From: Oscillospiraceae bacterium | Lineage (GTDB): Bacteria > Bacillota > Clostridia > Oscillospirales > Acutalibacteraceae | DNA: 5,548 nt | NCBI GenBank assembly: GCA_902795765.1 | Contig: CADBMQ010000051.1 | Span: 1 to 5,548 of the forward strand | Direction: 5' to 3' | In this document: positions 1 through 5,548 of the stretch, one piece after another | How positions within the stretch are numbered: position 1 is the first letter of the stretch | Layout: each line of letters opens with the position of its first letter | Made by a program: the position numbers and the translations under genes | The notes under the pieces: generated by a model | What the model saw: the letters and a program-made list of their open reading frames with translations, nothing else | What the model was told of the DNA's origin: nothing | Databases searched by the model: none

Positions 1-1
1 G

Positions 2-145
2 TATGCTATCGAGTATAGTGGTACTCGTTACGATATGGGTAACAAACTCGGATTTTTGATTGCAAACATCGAGCATGGTTTGAATCACCCTGAAATATGT
101 GACGAATTCAAAGAGTACTTGAAAGAGATTGTTAAGACTATCTGA
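2..145 (+). CDS. galU: UTP-glucose-1-phosphate uridylyltransferase, C-terminal fragment
   Basis: This is the last 47 codons and TGA stop of a gene entering from the left edge. The readable protein runs from YAIEYSGTRYDMGNKLGFL to KEYLKEIVKTI. The G-x-RYD-x-G-x-K-x-GFL block followed by a charged helix is typical of the C-terminus of bacterial GalU, a cytoplasmic nucleotidyltransferase that joins UTP and glucose-1-phosphate into UDP-glucose plus pyrophosphate for cell-envelope and exopolysaccharide synthesis. The catalytic N-terminal domain lies outside the window, so activity cannot be judged. A strong hairpin terminator begins 21 bases after the stop, so this is the end of its transcript. 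It converges on the minus-strand genes. A related sugar-nucleotide pyrophosphorylase is possible, but the motif and ending favour GalU. Confidence 0.9.
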   Translation, partial: YAIEYSGTRYDMGNKLGFLIANIEHGLNHPEICDEFKEYLKEIVKTI

Positions 146-166
146 TTGTTGAATAGTTATATTGAT

Positions 167-199
167 AGAACGGTATTAAATTGATACCGTTCTTTTTTT
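167..199 (+). terminator. Rho-independent terminator of galU
   Basis: A perfect 10-bp stem (AGAACGGTAT at 167-176, ATACCGTTCT at 184-193) with a 7-base loop is followed by an uninterrupted T tract at 193-199. It lies just behind the galU stop. The minus-strand reading has no T tract after the stem, so it should act only on plus-strand transcription. Confidence 0.93.
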
Positions 200-213
200 G
201 AGAATTTTCCGCA

Positions 214-453
214 TTAGAAAAAGCAGAAGTGTCTACTCCTGCTTTGCAAATTCAGTATTTGTTCGAGTGCTTCCTGCTCGGTTTTGCTTGCTTCGATTAT
301 TTTCGTTATCTTCTCTGCCAATGCTTCCTTTTCACTCTCTTTATAGTTGCGAAATATATTCGAAATCGTTATTCGAGTAGGTATCGAATAACGATTTCTG
401 TCCATATATGTCCCCGACATAATGCAACGTTTCTCCATATCCTTGTCATTCAT
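214..453 (-). CDS. Doubtful small hypothetical protein (up to 79 aa)
   Basis: I do not recognise this protein. The longest reading has 79 codons, but no convincing Shine-Dalgarno sequence precedes the first ATG at 453. A start at Met17 (405) has GGGG six bases upstream and would give 63 residues beginning MDRNRYSIPT. The middle (YSIPTRITISN) looks strand-like. It is followed by a charged, probably helical stretch rich in E, K, A and I (about residues 38-68) and a short SRSRHFCFF tail. For coding: the helix-like periodicity and sensible composition. Against: no visible promoter in the roughly 30 bases between the upstream terminator and the start, a perfect inverted repeat inside the frame, and more ATA isoleucine codons than neighbouring genes appear to use. 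It could be a small gene, a remnant of a larger or acquired gene, or chance. Predicted soluble, with no signal peptide or membrane segment. Confidence 0.33.
   Translation of the reverse strand: MNDKDMEKRCIMSGTYMDRNRYSIPTRITISNIFRNYKESEKEALAEKITKIIEASKTEQEALEQILNLQSRSRHFCFF
362..398. repeat. Perfect 15-bp inverted repeat with 7-base spacer
   Basis: GAAATCGTTATTCGA at 362-376 is exactly reverse-complementary to TCGAATAACGATTTC at 384-398, around the spacer GTAGGTA. No T tract follows on either strand, so it does not look like an intrinsic terminator. It lies inside the doubtful small ORF, in the part encoding NRYSIPTRITISN. It could be a protein-binding or recombination site, an RNA hairpin, or part of a small repeat family. 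The sequence alone does not decide. Confidence 0.85.
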
Positions 454-484
454 AATCTACTGCCAAAACCCTATCCCCATACAC

Positions 485-518
485 AAAAAAGAGAAGTATC
501 TTTCGATACTTCTCTTTT
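485..518 (-). terminator. Rho-independent terminator of the dockerin gene
   Basis: A perfect hairpin with arms at 487-500 and 505-518 (GC-containing core GAGAAGTATC/GATACTTCTC plus four flanking A-T pairs) lies 31 bases past the dockerin-gene stop. Read on the minus strand, the loop is the stable tetraloop GAAA and the stem runs into six T residues (490 down to 485). The plus-strand reading continues TTTTATTTT, so it may work in both directions between the converging transcripts. Confidence 0.93.
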
Positions 519-549
519 ATTTTAAACTATAAGTTTATTAACAATCAAC

Positions 550-2181
550 TTATTTCTTTGCGAGGATTGAGAAATCCTGCTCTGCGATTGCTACATTGAT
601 GAGGTAAAGGTCTTTTACATTTACAACACCATTGTAGTCAACGTCTGCGTTTACGAAAGCAACGGGATCCATTGTTCTGTCGTTTACAACATCGAGAACA
701 CCCTTACGAACGTCGAGCAAGTTTACTTTGCCGTTCAAATCGATATCGCCAGGGAGGAAGTTGTTTTCGAGTGTACCTGTAATATTAGCAATCGAAGATA
801 CATAGATGTTATTCTCAGCCATATCTGTGAAGAATCCGTCCGGATAAGATGTTGAAATGCTATACGGAGCTGACTTCAAGCCAGGAGCTGCTGTGAACTT
901 AACTGAGAACAAAGTATCGTTTGCAGTCCAGTCTTGGTTGCCCTCAACTGCGAGAACTACAACGAGTTTACCACACTGATTAGCCTTTGTAATATCGCAC
1001 TCTTTAATAAATGCGCTGTTTGCAACTACTTCCTGAACCTTGATTTTGCTCATATCGAACTGAAGAAGTACACGAGCAGCAGCGATACCAGGGTTGCTTG
1101 CTGTTTTGTAATCAACTGTGAGAACGCCTCTGTCTTTTGACTGCTGAGCTGTCAAAACGAGATTACCACCGAACTGCGGAGGATATGCGTTTTCAGCATT
1201 TACATTTACGTATGTAGCTGTCTTTTCATCACCAGGTGTTGCGAAACGAACGTTATAACCTGCTCTCTCGGTAGCCGAGATAACAACGCCGTCCAAAGAC
1301 TGACCTTTCTGTTTGAAGATCAACTTTGTTACGTGACCATCAGTTGAATTAACCTGACCATAGATGTCAGCCAACCAAGCGGTGTAGAAGAACTTACCTC
1401 TTTGGTTAGCAAGGTTGATGTCAGACTGTGTCCACTCATAGTATTCATCAAATACAGAACCCTGTTGAACACAACCAAGAAGTTCTACCTTTGTGTTATC
1501 GAATACGATATCCATACCGATTTGGTAGATACCCTTTGTATTGTTTGTGATATCATAGTCAACTTCAAAAGTCTTATCCGAAGCAGATACAACGCTTGTT
1601 GAAGCACCGAGGTCAACCTCACCGTCATACATAATGTCGTTGAATGTGAACGTCGGATCGTTCCATTGAGCGTCAAGGCTTACTGCTGCGCCATTATTTA
1701 CAAACAAATCGTAGCCTGCTCTTGTTTGTGAAACAAATGTGAGAGTTTCGTTAAGCGAAACACCTTCACGAAGCTTGAACTTCATGCTACCGATGATGCC
1801 AACACCTGTAACATTTGTGAAAGCATCGTCGCTATATGCTGTGTAGAAGAATTTACCTTCGTTGTTTGCTTTAACGATTGCGTCAACATCTACATCATAC
1901 ATATCCGGGAACAAACTGCTGTTATGTTCCAAACCGAGGAACTCAACTTTGTTCTTATCAAATGTAATCATTCTGCCAAAGCTGAATATACCCATAGGAT
2001 TTGAGGTGAGTTCATACTTTATGCTGAATTCTCTGTCGTTTGCTCCTTTTACAGGAGTACCTGTAACCACATAGCCGGCAGCTTTAGCAGAAGCAGTTGT
2101 AACGCAAACTGAAGCGAATACGCTTACTACCATAGCCAACGCAAGAATCACTGAAACGACTCTTTTGGTTGTTCTTTTCAT
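550..2181 (-). CDS. Secreted scaffoldin-like protein: three cohesin-like modules plus type I dockerin
   Basis: This 543-residue protein appears to be exported and docked into an extracellular complex. Residues 1-34 form a signal peptide: basic MKRTTKR, a hydrophobic core VVSVILALAMVVSVFA, and an Ala-x-Ala cleavage region (ASAKAAG). Three related beta-rich modules follow (about 36-182, 187-330 and 338-470). Each has a glycine turn, a (F/L)D-x-(N/S)K(V/I) strand and an AN-x-x-GK turn, resembling cohesins. Residues 477-534 are a dockerin with two calcium-loop repeats, D479-D490 and D513-D524. I see no catalytic domain, SLH repeat or LPxTG anchor, so a structural or adaptor role is likelier than an enzyme. 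The ATG start has AAGGAG 9 bases upstream and a consensus promoter before that; a terminator follows, so it is probably monocistronic. Cohesin identity is inferred from pattern; the modules could instead be carbohydrate-binding or cohesin-fold adhesion domains. Dockerin and secretion are the secure parts. Confidence 0.9.
   Translation of the reverse strand: MKRTTKRVVSVILALAMVVSVFASVCVTTASAKAAGYVVTGTPVKGANDREFSIKYELTSNPMGIFSFGRMITFDKNKVEFLGLEHNSSLFPDMYDVDVDAIVKANNEGKFFYTAYSDDAFTNVTGVGIIGSMKFKLREGVSLNETLTFVSQTRAGYDLFVNNGAAVSLDAQWNDPTFTFNDIMYDGEVDLGASTSVVSASDKTFEVDYDITNNTKGIYQIGMDIVFDNTKVELLGCVQQGSVFDEYYEWTQSDINLANQRGKFFYTAWLADIYGQVNSTDGHVTKLIFKQKGQSLDGVVISATERAGYNVRFATPGDEKTATYVNVNAENAYPPQFGGNLVLTAQQSKDRGVLTVDYKTASNPGIAAARVLLQFDMSKIKVQEVVANSAFIKECDITKANQCGKLVVVLAVEGNQDWTANDTLFSVKFTAAPGLKSAPYSISTSYPDGFFTDMAENNIYVSSIANITGTLENNFLPGDIDLNGKVNLLDVRKGVLDVVNDRTMDPVAFVNADVDYNGVVNVKDLYLINVAIAEQDFSILAKK
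580..753 (-). other. Type I dockerin domain (C-terminal)
   Basis: Residues 477-534 of the scaffoldin-like protein. Repeat 1 is D479-I-D-L-N-G-K-V-N-L-L-D490 and repeat 2 is D513-V-D-Y-N-G-V-V-N-V-K-D524. Both keep D/N at loop positions 1, 3, 5, 9 and 12, as expected for calcium-binding dockerin loops, and each is followed by a helix. Loop positions 10-11, which usually set cohesin recognition, differ between repeats (LL versus VK). Only about nine residues (EQDFSILAKK region) follow the second helix, so no X-module or cell-wall anchor is attached. Confidence 0.92.
772..2076 (-). other. Three tandem cohesin-like modules
   Basis: Internal triplication within the scaffoldin-like protein. Aligned landmarks are SNPMGI (60-65), NNTKGI (213-218) and SNPGIA (362-367); then FDKNKVEFLG, FDNTKVELLG and FDMSKIKVQE; then ANNEGKFFYTA (105-115), ANQRGKFFYTA (258-268) and ANQCGKLVVVLA (400-411). 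Modules 1 and 2 also share a later (T/E)RAGY element. Module 3 is shorter and more divergent, and has the only cysteine pair close together (C395, C403). The pattern fits the cohesin beta-sandwich, but partner binding cannot be read from it. Confidence 0.65.
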
Positions 2182-2190
2182 TGTAATTCT

Positions 2191-2196
2191 CTCCTT
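2191..2196 (-). promoter_or_regulatory. Ribosome binding site of the dockerin gene
   Basis: AAGGAG on the minus strand, nine bases before the ATG whose first base is 2181. It fixes this start, and the signal peptide begins directly at it. Confidence 0.9.
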
Positions 2197-2210
2197 AAAT
2201 AGATTTATCC

Positions 2211-2234
2211 ATCGGCAAAATCACATAAGCCGAT
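2211..2234 (-). promoter_or_regulatory. 5'-UTR hairpin of the dockerin gene
   Basis: ATCGGC and GCCGAT form a 6-bp stem with a 12-base loop (TTATGTGATTTT on the minus strand). It lies between the predicted transcription start near 2238-2239 and the Shine-Dalgarno sequence, which begins 14 bases further on. It may protect the 5' end of the mRNA or modulate translation. No known riboswitch class is recognisable in this roughly 58-base leader. Confidence 0.4.
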
Positions 2235-2245
2235 ATACTACTTTA

Positions 2246-2274
2246 ATTTTACACAATTAAGGCATTATTGTCAA
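2246..2274 (-). promoter_or_regulatory. Sigma-A promoter of the dockerin gene
   Basis: On the minus strand a perfect -35 box TTGACA (2274-2269) is followed, after exactly 17 bases, by the -10 box TAAAAT (2251-2246, one mismatch from TATAAT). The upstream stretch is rich in A and T tracts, like an UP element. The start site should be near 2239. This argues for strong, independent expression of the dockerin gene rather than read-through from glgP. Confidence 0.9.
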
Positions 2275-2344
2275 CAAAAATAGGACATTTTTTGTTTGTG
2301 CAAATGCGAAATTATTAAAGTCCTTTTTTGTGAAAGTTGCACAA

Positions 2345-2374
2345 GCAACGCAATTTTATTAAAAATTGCGTTGC
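2345..2374 (-). terminator. Long hairpin behind glgP, possible terminator
   Basis: A perfect 13-bp stem (GCAACGCAATTTT/AAAATTGCGTTGC) with a 4-base loop starts 21 bases after the glgP stop. Its position suits transcript termination or 3'-end protection. The bases after the stem on the minus strand (TTGTGCAACTTTC) are not a proper T tract, so it is at best a non-canonical terminator. The 3' arm can alternatively pair with GCAAC just downstream. Confidence 0.55.
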
Positions 2375-2395
2375 ATTTCTCGATTTATTAGACTT

Positions 2396-4735
2396 TTATA
2401 TTTTCCAGATTTCTTCGCAATACTCTGCAATGGTGCGGTCGGAAGAAAATCTACCTGCATTTGCGGTGTTCATAACGCATTTTTTAGTGAATTCAACAGG
2501 CTTTTCCTTGTAGTCGTTGAGTGCTTCAAGTTTTTTCTCGACATAAGGTTCGAGTTCAGCCAAAACGAAGTAGTTATCGGGGCTATGCCAGGTTGCGCCT
2601 CTTGTCAACGAGCCGAAAAGTTCTTTGAATGACTCGTTTCCGCCATCGTCCATTTTCTTTGACAAAAGCAAATCCACAACTCGCTTCACCTTTTTATTTG
2701 ACTTGTATATTTTCATCGGGTCATAAGTCGGAGCCGACTGCTCAACCTCATCTGCGGTGAGTCCGAAGATATAGTTGTTTTCTCTACCTGCGGCTTCTGC
2801 GATTTCGATATTTGCACCATCAAAAGTGCCGAGTGTAACAGTACCGTTGAGCATAAATTTCATATTACCTGTACCGCTCGCCTCTGTACCCGCAGTCGAA
2901 ATCTGCTCGGACAAATCTGCCGCACACACAATTTTCTCTGCAACCGAAACGTTATAGTTCGGAATATAAACAACTTTGAGTTGGTCACGCACCTGCTCGT
3001 CCGACTCAATCATCTTCGCAATTTCGCCGATAAACTTAATTATCGCTTTCGCACGAACATAGCCCGGTGCTGCTTTTGCCGCAAACATTATAGTAAGCGG
3101 ACACGGCAACTTGATACTGCCGTCTTTGATGCCAAAGTAAATATAAGCCGCTCCAAGTGCGTTGAGCAACTGACGTTTATACTCATGCAGACGCTTTGCC
3201 TGAATATCAAAGACGCTATCGGGATTAACCTCGATTTGGTGGGTATCCGAAAGCCATTTTGCAAGGTCTTTCTTGTTCTGTTGCTTGATTTCGGCAAAAC
3301 GATTTAAAAAGTCTTTATCATCAACATATTTTTCAAGCGATTTGAGTTCGTCAAGGTTTGTGATAAAGCCATCGCCGATTTTCTCGCTGATAAGTGCCGA
3401 CAAACGAGGATTGCAAAGTTTGAGCCATCTGCGTTGGGTTATGCCGTTGGTCTTGTTAACAAAACGGTCGGGATAGAGATTGTACCAATCTTTCAAAACA
3501 CTTGCTTTGAGAATTTCGGTGTGGATTTGTGCAACACCATTTGTCTTTTTCGAGTAGCAAACTGCGAGATTTGCCATATTAACTCTACCGCCGTCAACGA
3601 TTGCCATTGTTTTTGCGGCATCTTTCTCGACTTTCTTTGCGCTGAATTCTGCCTCTTCGAGTTTCTGCAACTGCTTAATTACGGGAACGAGATGCGGAAC
3701 TACATCTTTGATGAGTTTCATATCCCACTTTTCAAGCGCTTCGGGCATTACGGTGTGGTTGGTGTATGAGAAAGTCTGCTTTGCAACTTCAACTGCACTT
3801 GCAAAGTCAAGTCCACGCTCTGTGAGTCGCCAAATAAGGTCAGGAATGGCAATTACGGGGTGAGTGTCATTGAGTTGGATTGCATAGTATTCGCCAAACT
3901 TTGTAAGGTCGCCACCGATATTGCGTTCATACGAACGAAGCATATCTTGAACTGCGGCACAAGAGAAGAAATATTCCTGTTTCAAACGCAAAATTTTACC
4001 TGCTCTGCGATCGTCATTCGGGTACAAGCTCAAATGAATTCTCTCTGCCTTATCACGAGCCGAAACCGCAGACGGGTATTTGAAATTGTTGAACAAATCA
4101 AAGTCGAAACCGTCCTTTGCACGAGCCTCGAAAAGGCGAAGTGTGTTTATACATTCGCCACCATACGGAATGACAGGCATATCGTACGCAACTGCGTAAA
4201 CTGTGCCGTCGCCAAACGGAATTTCATATTTCAAGTCCTCACGACAGTATGACCACGGTGTGCCGATTGACTGCCAATCATCGGGAATTTCACGCTGAAA
4301 TCCGTCAACAATTTGCTGCTTGAAAAGTCCGTATTTATAGCGAATTCCATAACCGATAAGCGGTTTGGAAAGTTGAGCCGCAGAATCGAGGAAGCACGCT
4401 GCAAGTCGTCCGAGTCCACCGTTGCCGAGTGCGGCATCTTCAATCTGCTCAAATTCCTTTAAATCTCTGCCCGACTCGCTCAAAATTGTGCCGACTTTGT
4501 CGAGCAATCCCAAATTCATAAGGTTATTATAGACCATTCTGCCTATCAAAAACTCTGCCGACAAGTATGCCGCCTGTCTGCCCTTTGCCGAGTCCTTACG
4601 GCATTGCGACCACTTCGGTGCAAGTTCGTCCATAACGGCAAGTGAAACCGCATTGTAAAGGTCGGGTACACTTGCTGTGCTGATTTCTTCGTCAAACTTT
4701 TTAAGTCTGTTTTCAATCGCATTTTTTAATTGCAT
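2396..4735 (-). CDS. glgP: Glycogen/maltodextrin phosphorylase (GT35)
   Basis: This cytoplasmic enzyme uses phosphate to release glucose-1-phosphate from the non-reducing ends of alpha-1,4-glucans. The frame is open to 4774, but I start it at the ATG at 4735 (MQLKNAIENRL) because AGGAGG-like GAGGAG sits eight bases upstream. This gives 779 residues, close to the usual 750-840 of the family. Landmarks, numbered from this start: LSAEFLIGR (58-66), the GNGGLGRLAACF loop (104-115), YTNHTVMPEALE with the conserved substrate-contacting His327, KRLHEYKRQ with the phosphate-site Arg515 and Lys520, and EASGTGNMK (618-626) whose Lys626 should carry pyridoxal phosphate. All expected catalytic residues are present, with no frameshift. 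It follows malQ after 14 bases, so they are surely co-transcribed for maltodextrin or glycogen breakdown. Whether its preferred substrate is glycogen or maltodextrin (GlgP versus MalP) cannot be told from sequence. Confidence 0.97.
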   Translation of the reverse strand: MQLKNAIENRLKKFDEEISTASVPDLYNAVSLAVMDELAPKWSQCRKDSAKGRQAAYLSAEFLIGRMVYNNLMNLGLLDKVGTILSESGRDLKEFEQIEDAALGNGGLGRLAACFLDSAAQLSKPLIGYGIRYKYGLFKQQIVDGFQREIPDDWQSIGTPWSYCREDLKYEIPFGDGTVYAVAYDMPVIPYGGECINTLRLFEARAKDGFDFDLFNNFKYPSAVSARDKAERIHLSLYPNDDRRAGKILRLKQEYFFSCAAVQDMLRSYERNIGGDLTKFGEYYAIQLNDTHPVIAIPDLIWRLTERGLDFASAVEVAKQTFSYTNHTVMPEALEKWDMKLIKDVVPHLVPVIKQLQKLEEAEFSAKKVEKDAAKTMAIVDGGRVNMANLAVCYSKKTNGVAQIHTEILKASVLKDWYNLYPDRFVNKTNGITQRRWLKLCNPRLSALISEKIGDGFITNLDELKSLEKYVDDKDFLNRFAEIKQQNKKDLAKWLSDTHQIEVNPDSVFDIQAKRLHEYKRQLLNALGAAYIYFGIKDGSIKLPCPLTIMFAAKAAPGYVRAKAIIKFIGEIAKMIESDEQVRDQLKVVYIPNYNVSVAEKIVCAADLSEQISTAGTEASGTGNMKFMLNGTVTLGTFDGANIEIAEAAGRENNYIFGLTADEVEQSAPTYDPMKIYKSNKKVKRVVDLLLSKKMDDGGNESFKELFGSLTRGATWHSPDNYFVLAELEPYVEKKLEALNDYKEKPVEFTKKCVMNTANAGRFSSDRTIAEYCEEIWKI

Positions 4736-4743
4736 TTCATATT

Positions 4744-4749
4744 CTCCTC
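4744..4749 (-). promoter_or_regulatory. Ribosome binding site that sets the glgP start
   Basis: GAGGAG on the minus strand directly follows the malQ TAA stop (4752-4750) and ends eight bases before the ATG at 4735. The in-frame upstream ATG at 4774 lies inside malQ and would add 13 residues; the out-of-frame ATG at 4740 is only three bases from the site and soon meets a stop. The tight arrangement suggests translational coupling. Confidence 0.9.
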
Positions 4750-5547
4750 TTAAATTCTTCCGTATATTTCGCATAATTTTCGCACTTTTGTGGCTCTTGT
4801 TTTGCTTAAATCACGTCTGCCAACTCGCCAAACCCAGTTGCCACCGAGCGTTGACGGTGTGTTTATTCTGCCAGAAGCACCAAGCTCTAAAATATCCGCC
4901 ATCGGGATAACGGCATACTTCGCATTGCTTGATATAGCCGACCTAATCATACTCTCGACTGCTGTATCGCTTTCGCAATTTAAATAATCACAAACTCGCT
5001 TCTTCTCTCGCTCGGTTAGTTCGTCAAACCACGCACGAGTTGTTGTATTGTCGTGAGTGCCGGTATAGACCACGCAGTTTTTGTCGTACTCGTGAGGCAG
5101 ATACTTGTTGCGGTTTGTGTTGCCAAAAGCAAATTGCAACACCTTCATACCGCAAAAGCCTGTCCTATCGAGCAGGCGCTGTACCTTTTTGTCAATCATT
5201 CCGAGATCCTCGGCAATTATTTCAACATCGCCGAGTTGGGACTTAACCTGCTTAAAAAGTGAGAAGTCGGGTCCTTTAACCCACTTGCCCTTTTTCGCAT
5301 TTTTACTTCCATACGGAATTGAATAGTAGGACTCAAAGCCTCTGAAATGGTCGATTCGCACGATGTCGTAAAGCGAAAAAGCGTGTTTTATTCTGCCAAT
5401 CCACCACTCGAAATTGTTACCCGACTGATAATCCCAATCGTAAAGTGGGTTGCCCCACAGTTGTCCGTCCTCCGAAAATGCGTCGGGTGGACAACCTGCA
5501 ACTGCTTTCGGCAGTTTATTTTCGTCAAGTTGGAAAAGTTCGGGCGA
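4750..5547 (-). CDS. malQ: 4-alpha-glucanotransferase (amylomaltase, GH77), C-terminal fragment
   Basis: Amylomaltase moves alpha-1,4-glucan segments between malto-oligosaccharides and releases glucose, making chains long enough for phosphorylase. The gene is cut by the right edge: 265 residues and the stop are visible, reading inward from SPELFQLDENKLPKAVAG. Diagnostic motifs are CPPDAFSEDGQLWGNPLYDW, then VRIDHFRGFE with the expected nucleophile (Asp66 of the fragment), EIIAEDLG with the expected acid/base (Glu113), GTHDNTTTRAWF with the third catalytic Asp166, and the family C-terminus INTPSTLGGNWVWR. The frame continues upstream of the GTG at 5361, which is just the valine of the nucleophile motif and not a start. 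Full-length relatives have about 490-510 residues, so roughly half is missing. The promoter and any regulator of the malQ-glgP operon lie outside the window. Confidence 0.97.
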   Translation of the reverse strand, partial: SPELFQLDENKLPKAVAGCPPDAFSEDGQLWGNPLYDWDYQSGNNFEWWIGRIKHAFSLYDIVRIDHFRGFESYYSIPYGSKNAKKGKWVKGPDFSLFKQVKSQLGDVEIIAEDLGMIDKKVQRLLDRTGFCGMKVLQFAFGNTNRNKYLPHEYDKNCVVYTGTHDNTTTRAWFDELTEREKKRVCDYLNCESDTAVESMIRSAISSNAKYAVIPMADILELGASGRINTPSTLGGNWVWRVGRRDLSKTRATKVRKLCEIYGRI

Positions 5548-5548
5548 A

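Noticed and set aside
229..525. 98-codon plus-strand ORF, rich in Phe, Leu and Cys, opposite the small minus-strand ORF
   Set aside because: It begins at GTG with no ribosome site, runs through the dockerin-gene terminator hairpin and has the hydrophobic, cysteine-rich composition of an antisense reading. It is not a credible membrane protein.
146..549. Mobile element remnant in the galU-dockerin gap
   Set aside because: The inverted repeat raised the idea, but no transposase sequence, paired terminal repeats or flanking target-site duplications are visible.
2281..2327. AGGAC...GTCCT inverted repeat followed by TTTTTT on the plus strand
   Set aside because: The stem is only five pairs plus three after a bulge, the loop is very large, and no plus-strand gene lies upstream for it to terminate.
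2296..2344. Separated inverted octamers TTGTGCAA and TTGCACAA upstream of the dockerin promoter
   Set aside because: Eight-base arms 33 bases apart in AT-rich sequence are weak evidence for an operator, and they do not match a CcpA cre site, which needs a central CG in a TGWAANCGNTNWCA-like pattern.
3860..4252. 130-codon plus-strand ORF within glgP
   Set aside because: It lies wholly antisense to a conserved, motif-rich part of glgP and its protein resembles nothing known. It is a by-product of glgP codon bias.
5359..5361. GTG at 5361 as the start of a short malQ-like protein
   Set aside because: It is the valine codon of the catalytic VRIDHF motif. The homologous frame stays open to the right edge with clear MalQ sequence, so the gene is cut by the window and not truncated.

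Overview
The window looks like chromosomal DNA from an anaerobic, low-to-moderate GC Firmicute of the Clostridia, most plausibly the Ruminococcus/Oscillospiraceae group. The clues are strong AAGGAG-type ribosome binding sites, a textbook sigma-A promoter, T-tailed hairpin terminators and, above all, a secreted protein with a type I dockerin. The species cannot be fixed from the sequence alone.

Layout. Bases 2-145 (+) are the last 47 codons of galU (UDP-glucose pyrophosphorylase), followed by a clear terminator. Everything else is on the minus strand. Reading that strand 5' to 3' (right to left) gives: the C-terminal 265 residues of malQ (4-alpha-glucanotransferase), cut by the right edge; glgP (glycogen/maltodextrin phosphorylase), starting 14 bases after the malQ stop; a 214-base intergenic region with a long hairpin behind glgP and a consensus promoter for the next gene; a 543-residue secreted scaffoldin-like protein with a signal peptide, three related cohesin-like modules and a C-terminal dockerin; a 14-bp hairpin terminator; and a doubtful 79-codon ORF containing a perfect 15-bp inverted repeat.

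How the genes fit together. MalQ lengthens and reshuffles malto-oligosaccharides, and GlgP releases glucose-1-phosphate from the resulting chains. GalU uses the same glucose-1-phosphate to make UDP-glucose. The dockerin protein is extracellular and has its own promoter, so it is not clearly part of this pathway. Its position beside alpha-glucan genes suggests, but does not show, a link to an amylosome or cellulosome-like complex.

The main genes belong to well-known families. The points worth a second look are the small scaffoldin-like protein and the unexplained inverted repeat with its small ORF at 214-453. I see no convincing evidence of a wholly new system, mobile element, CRISPR array or RNA gene.
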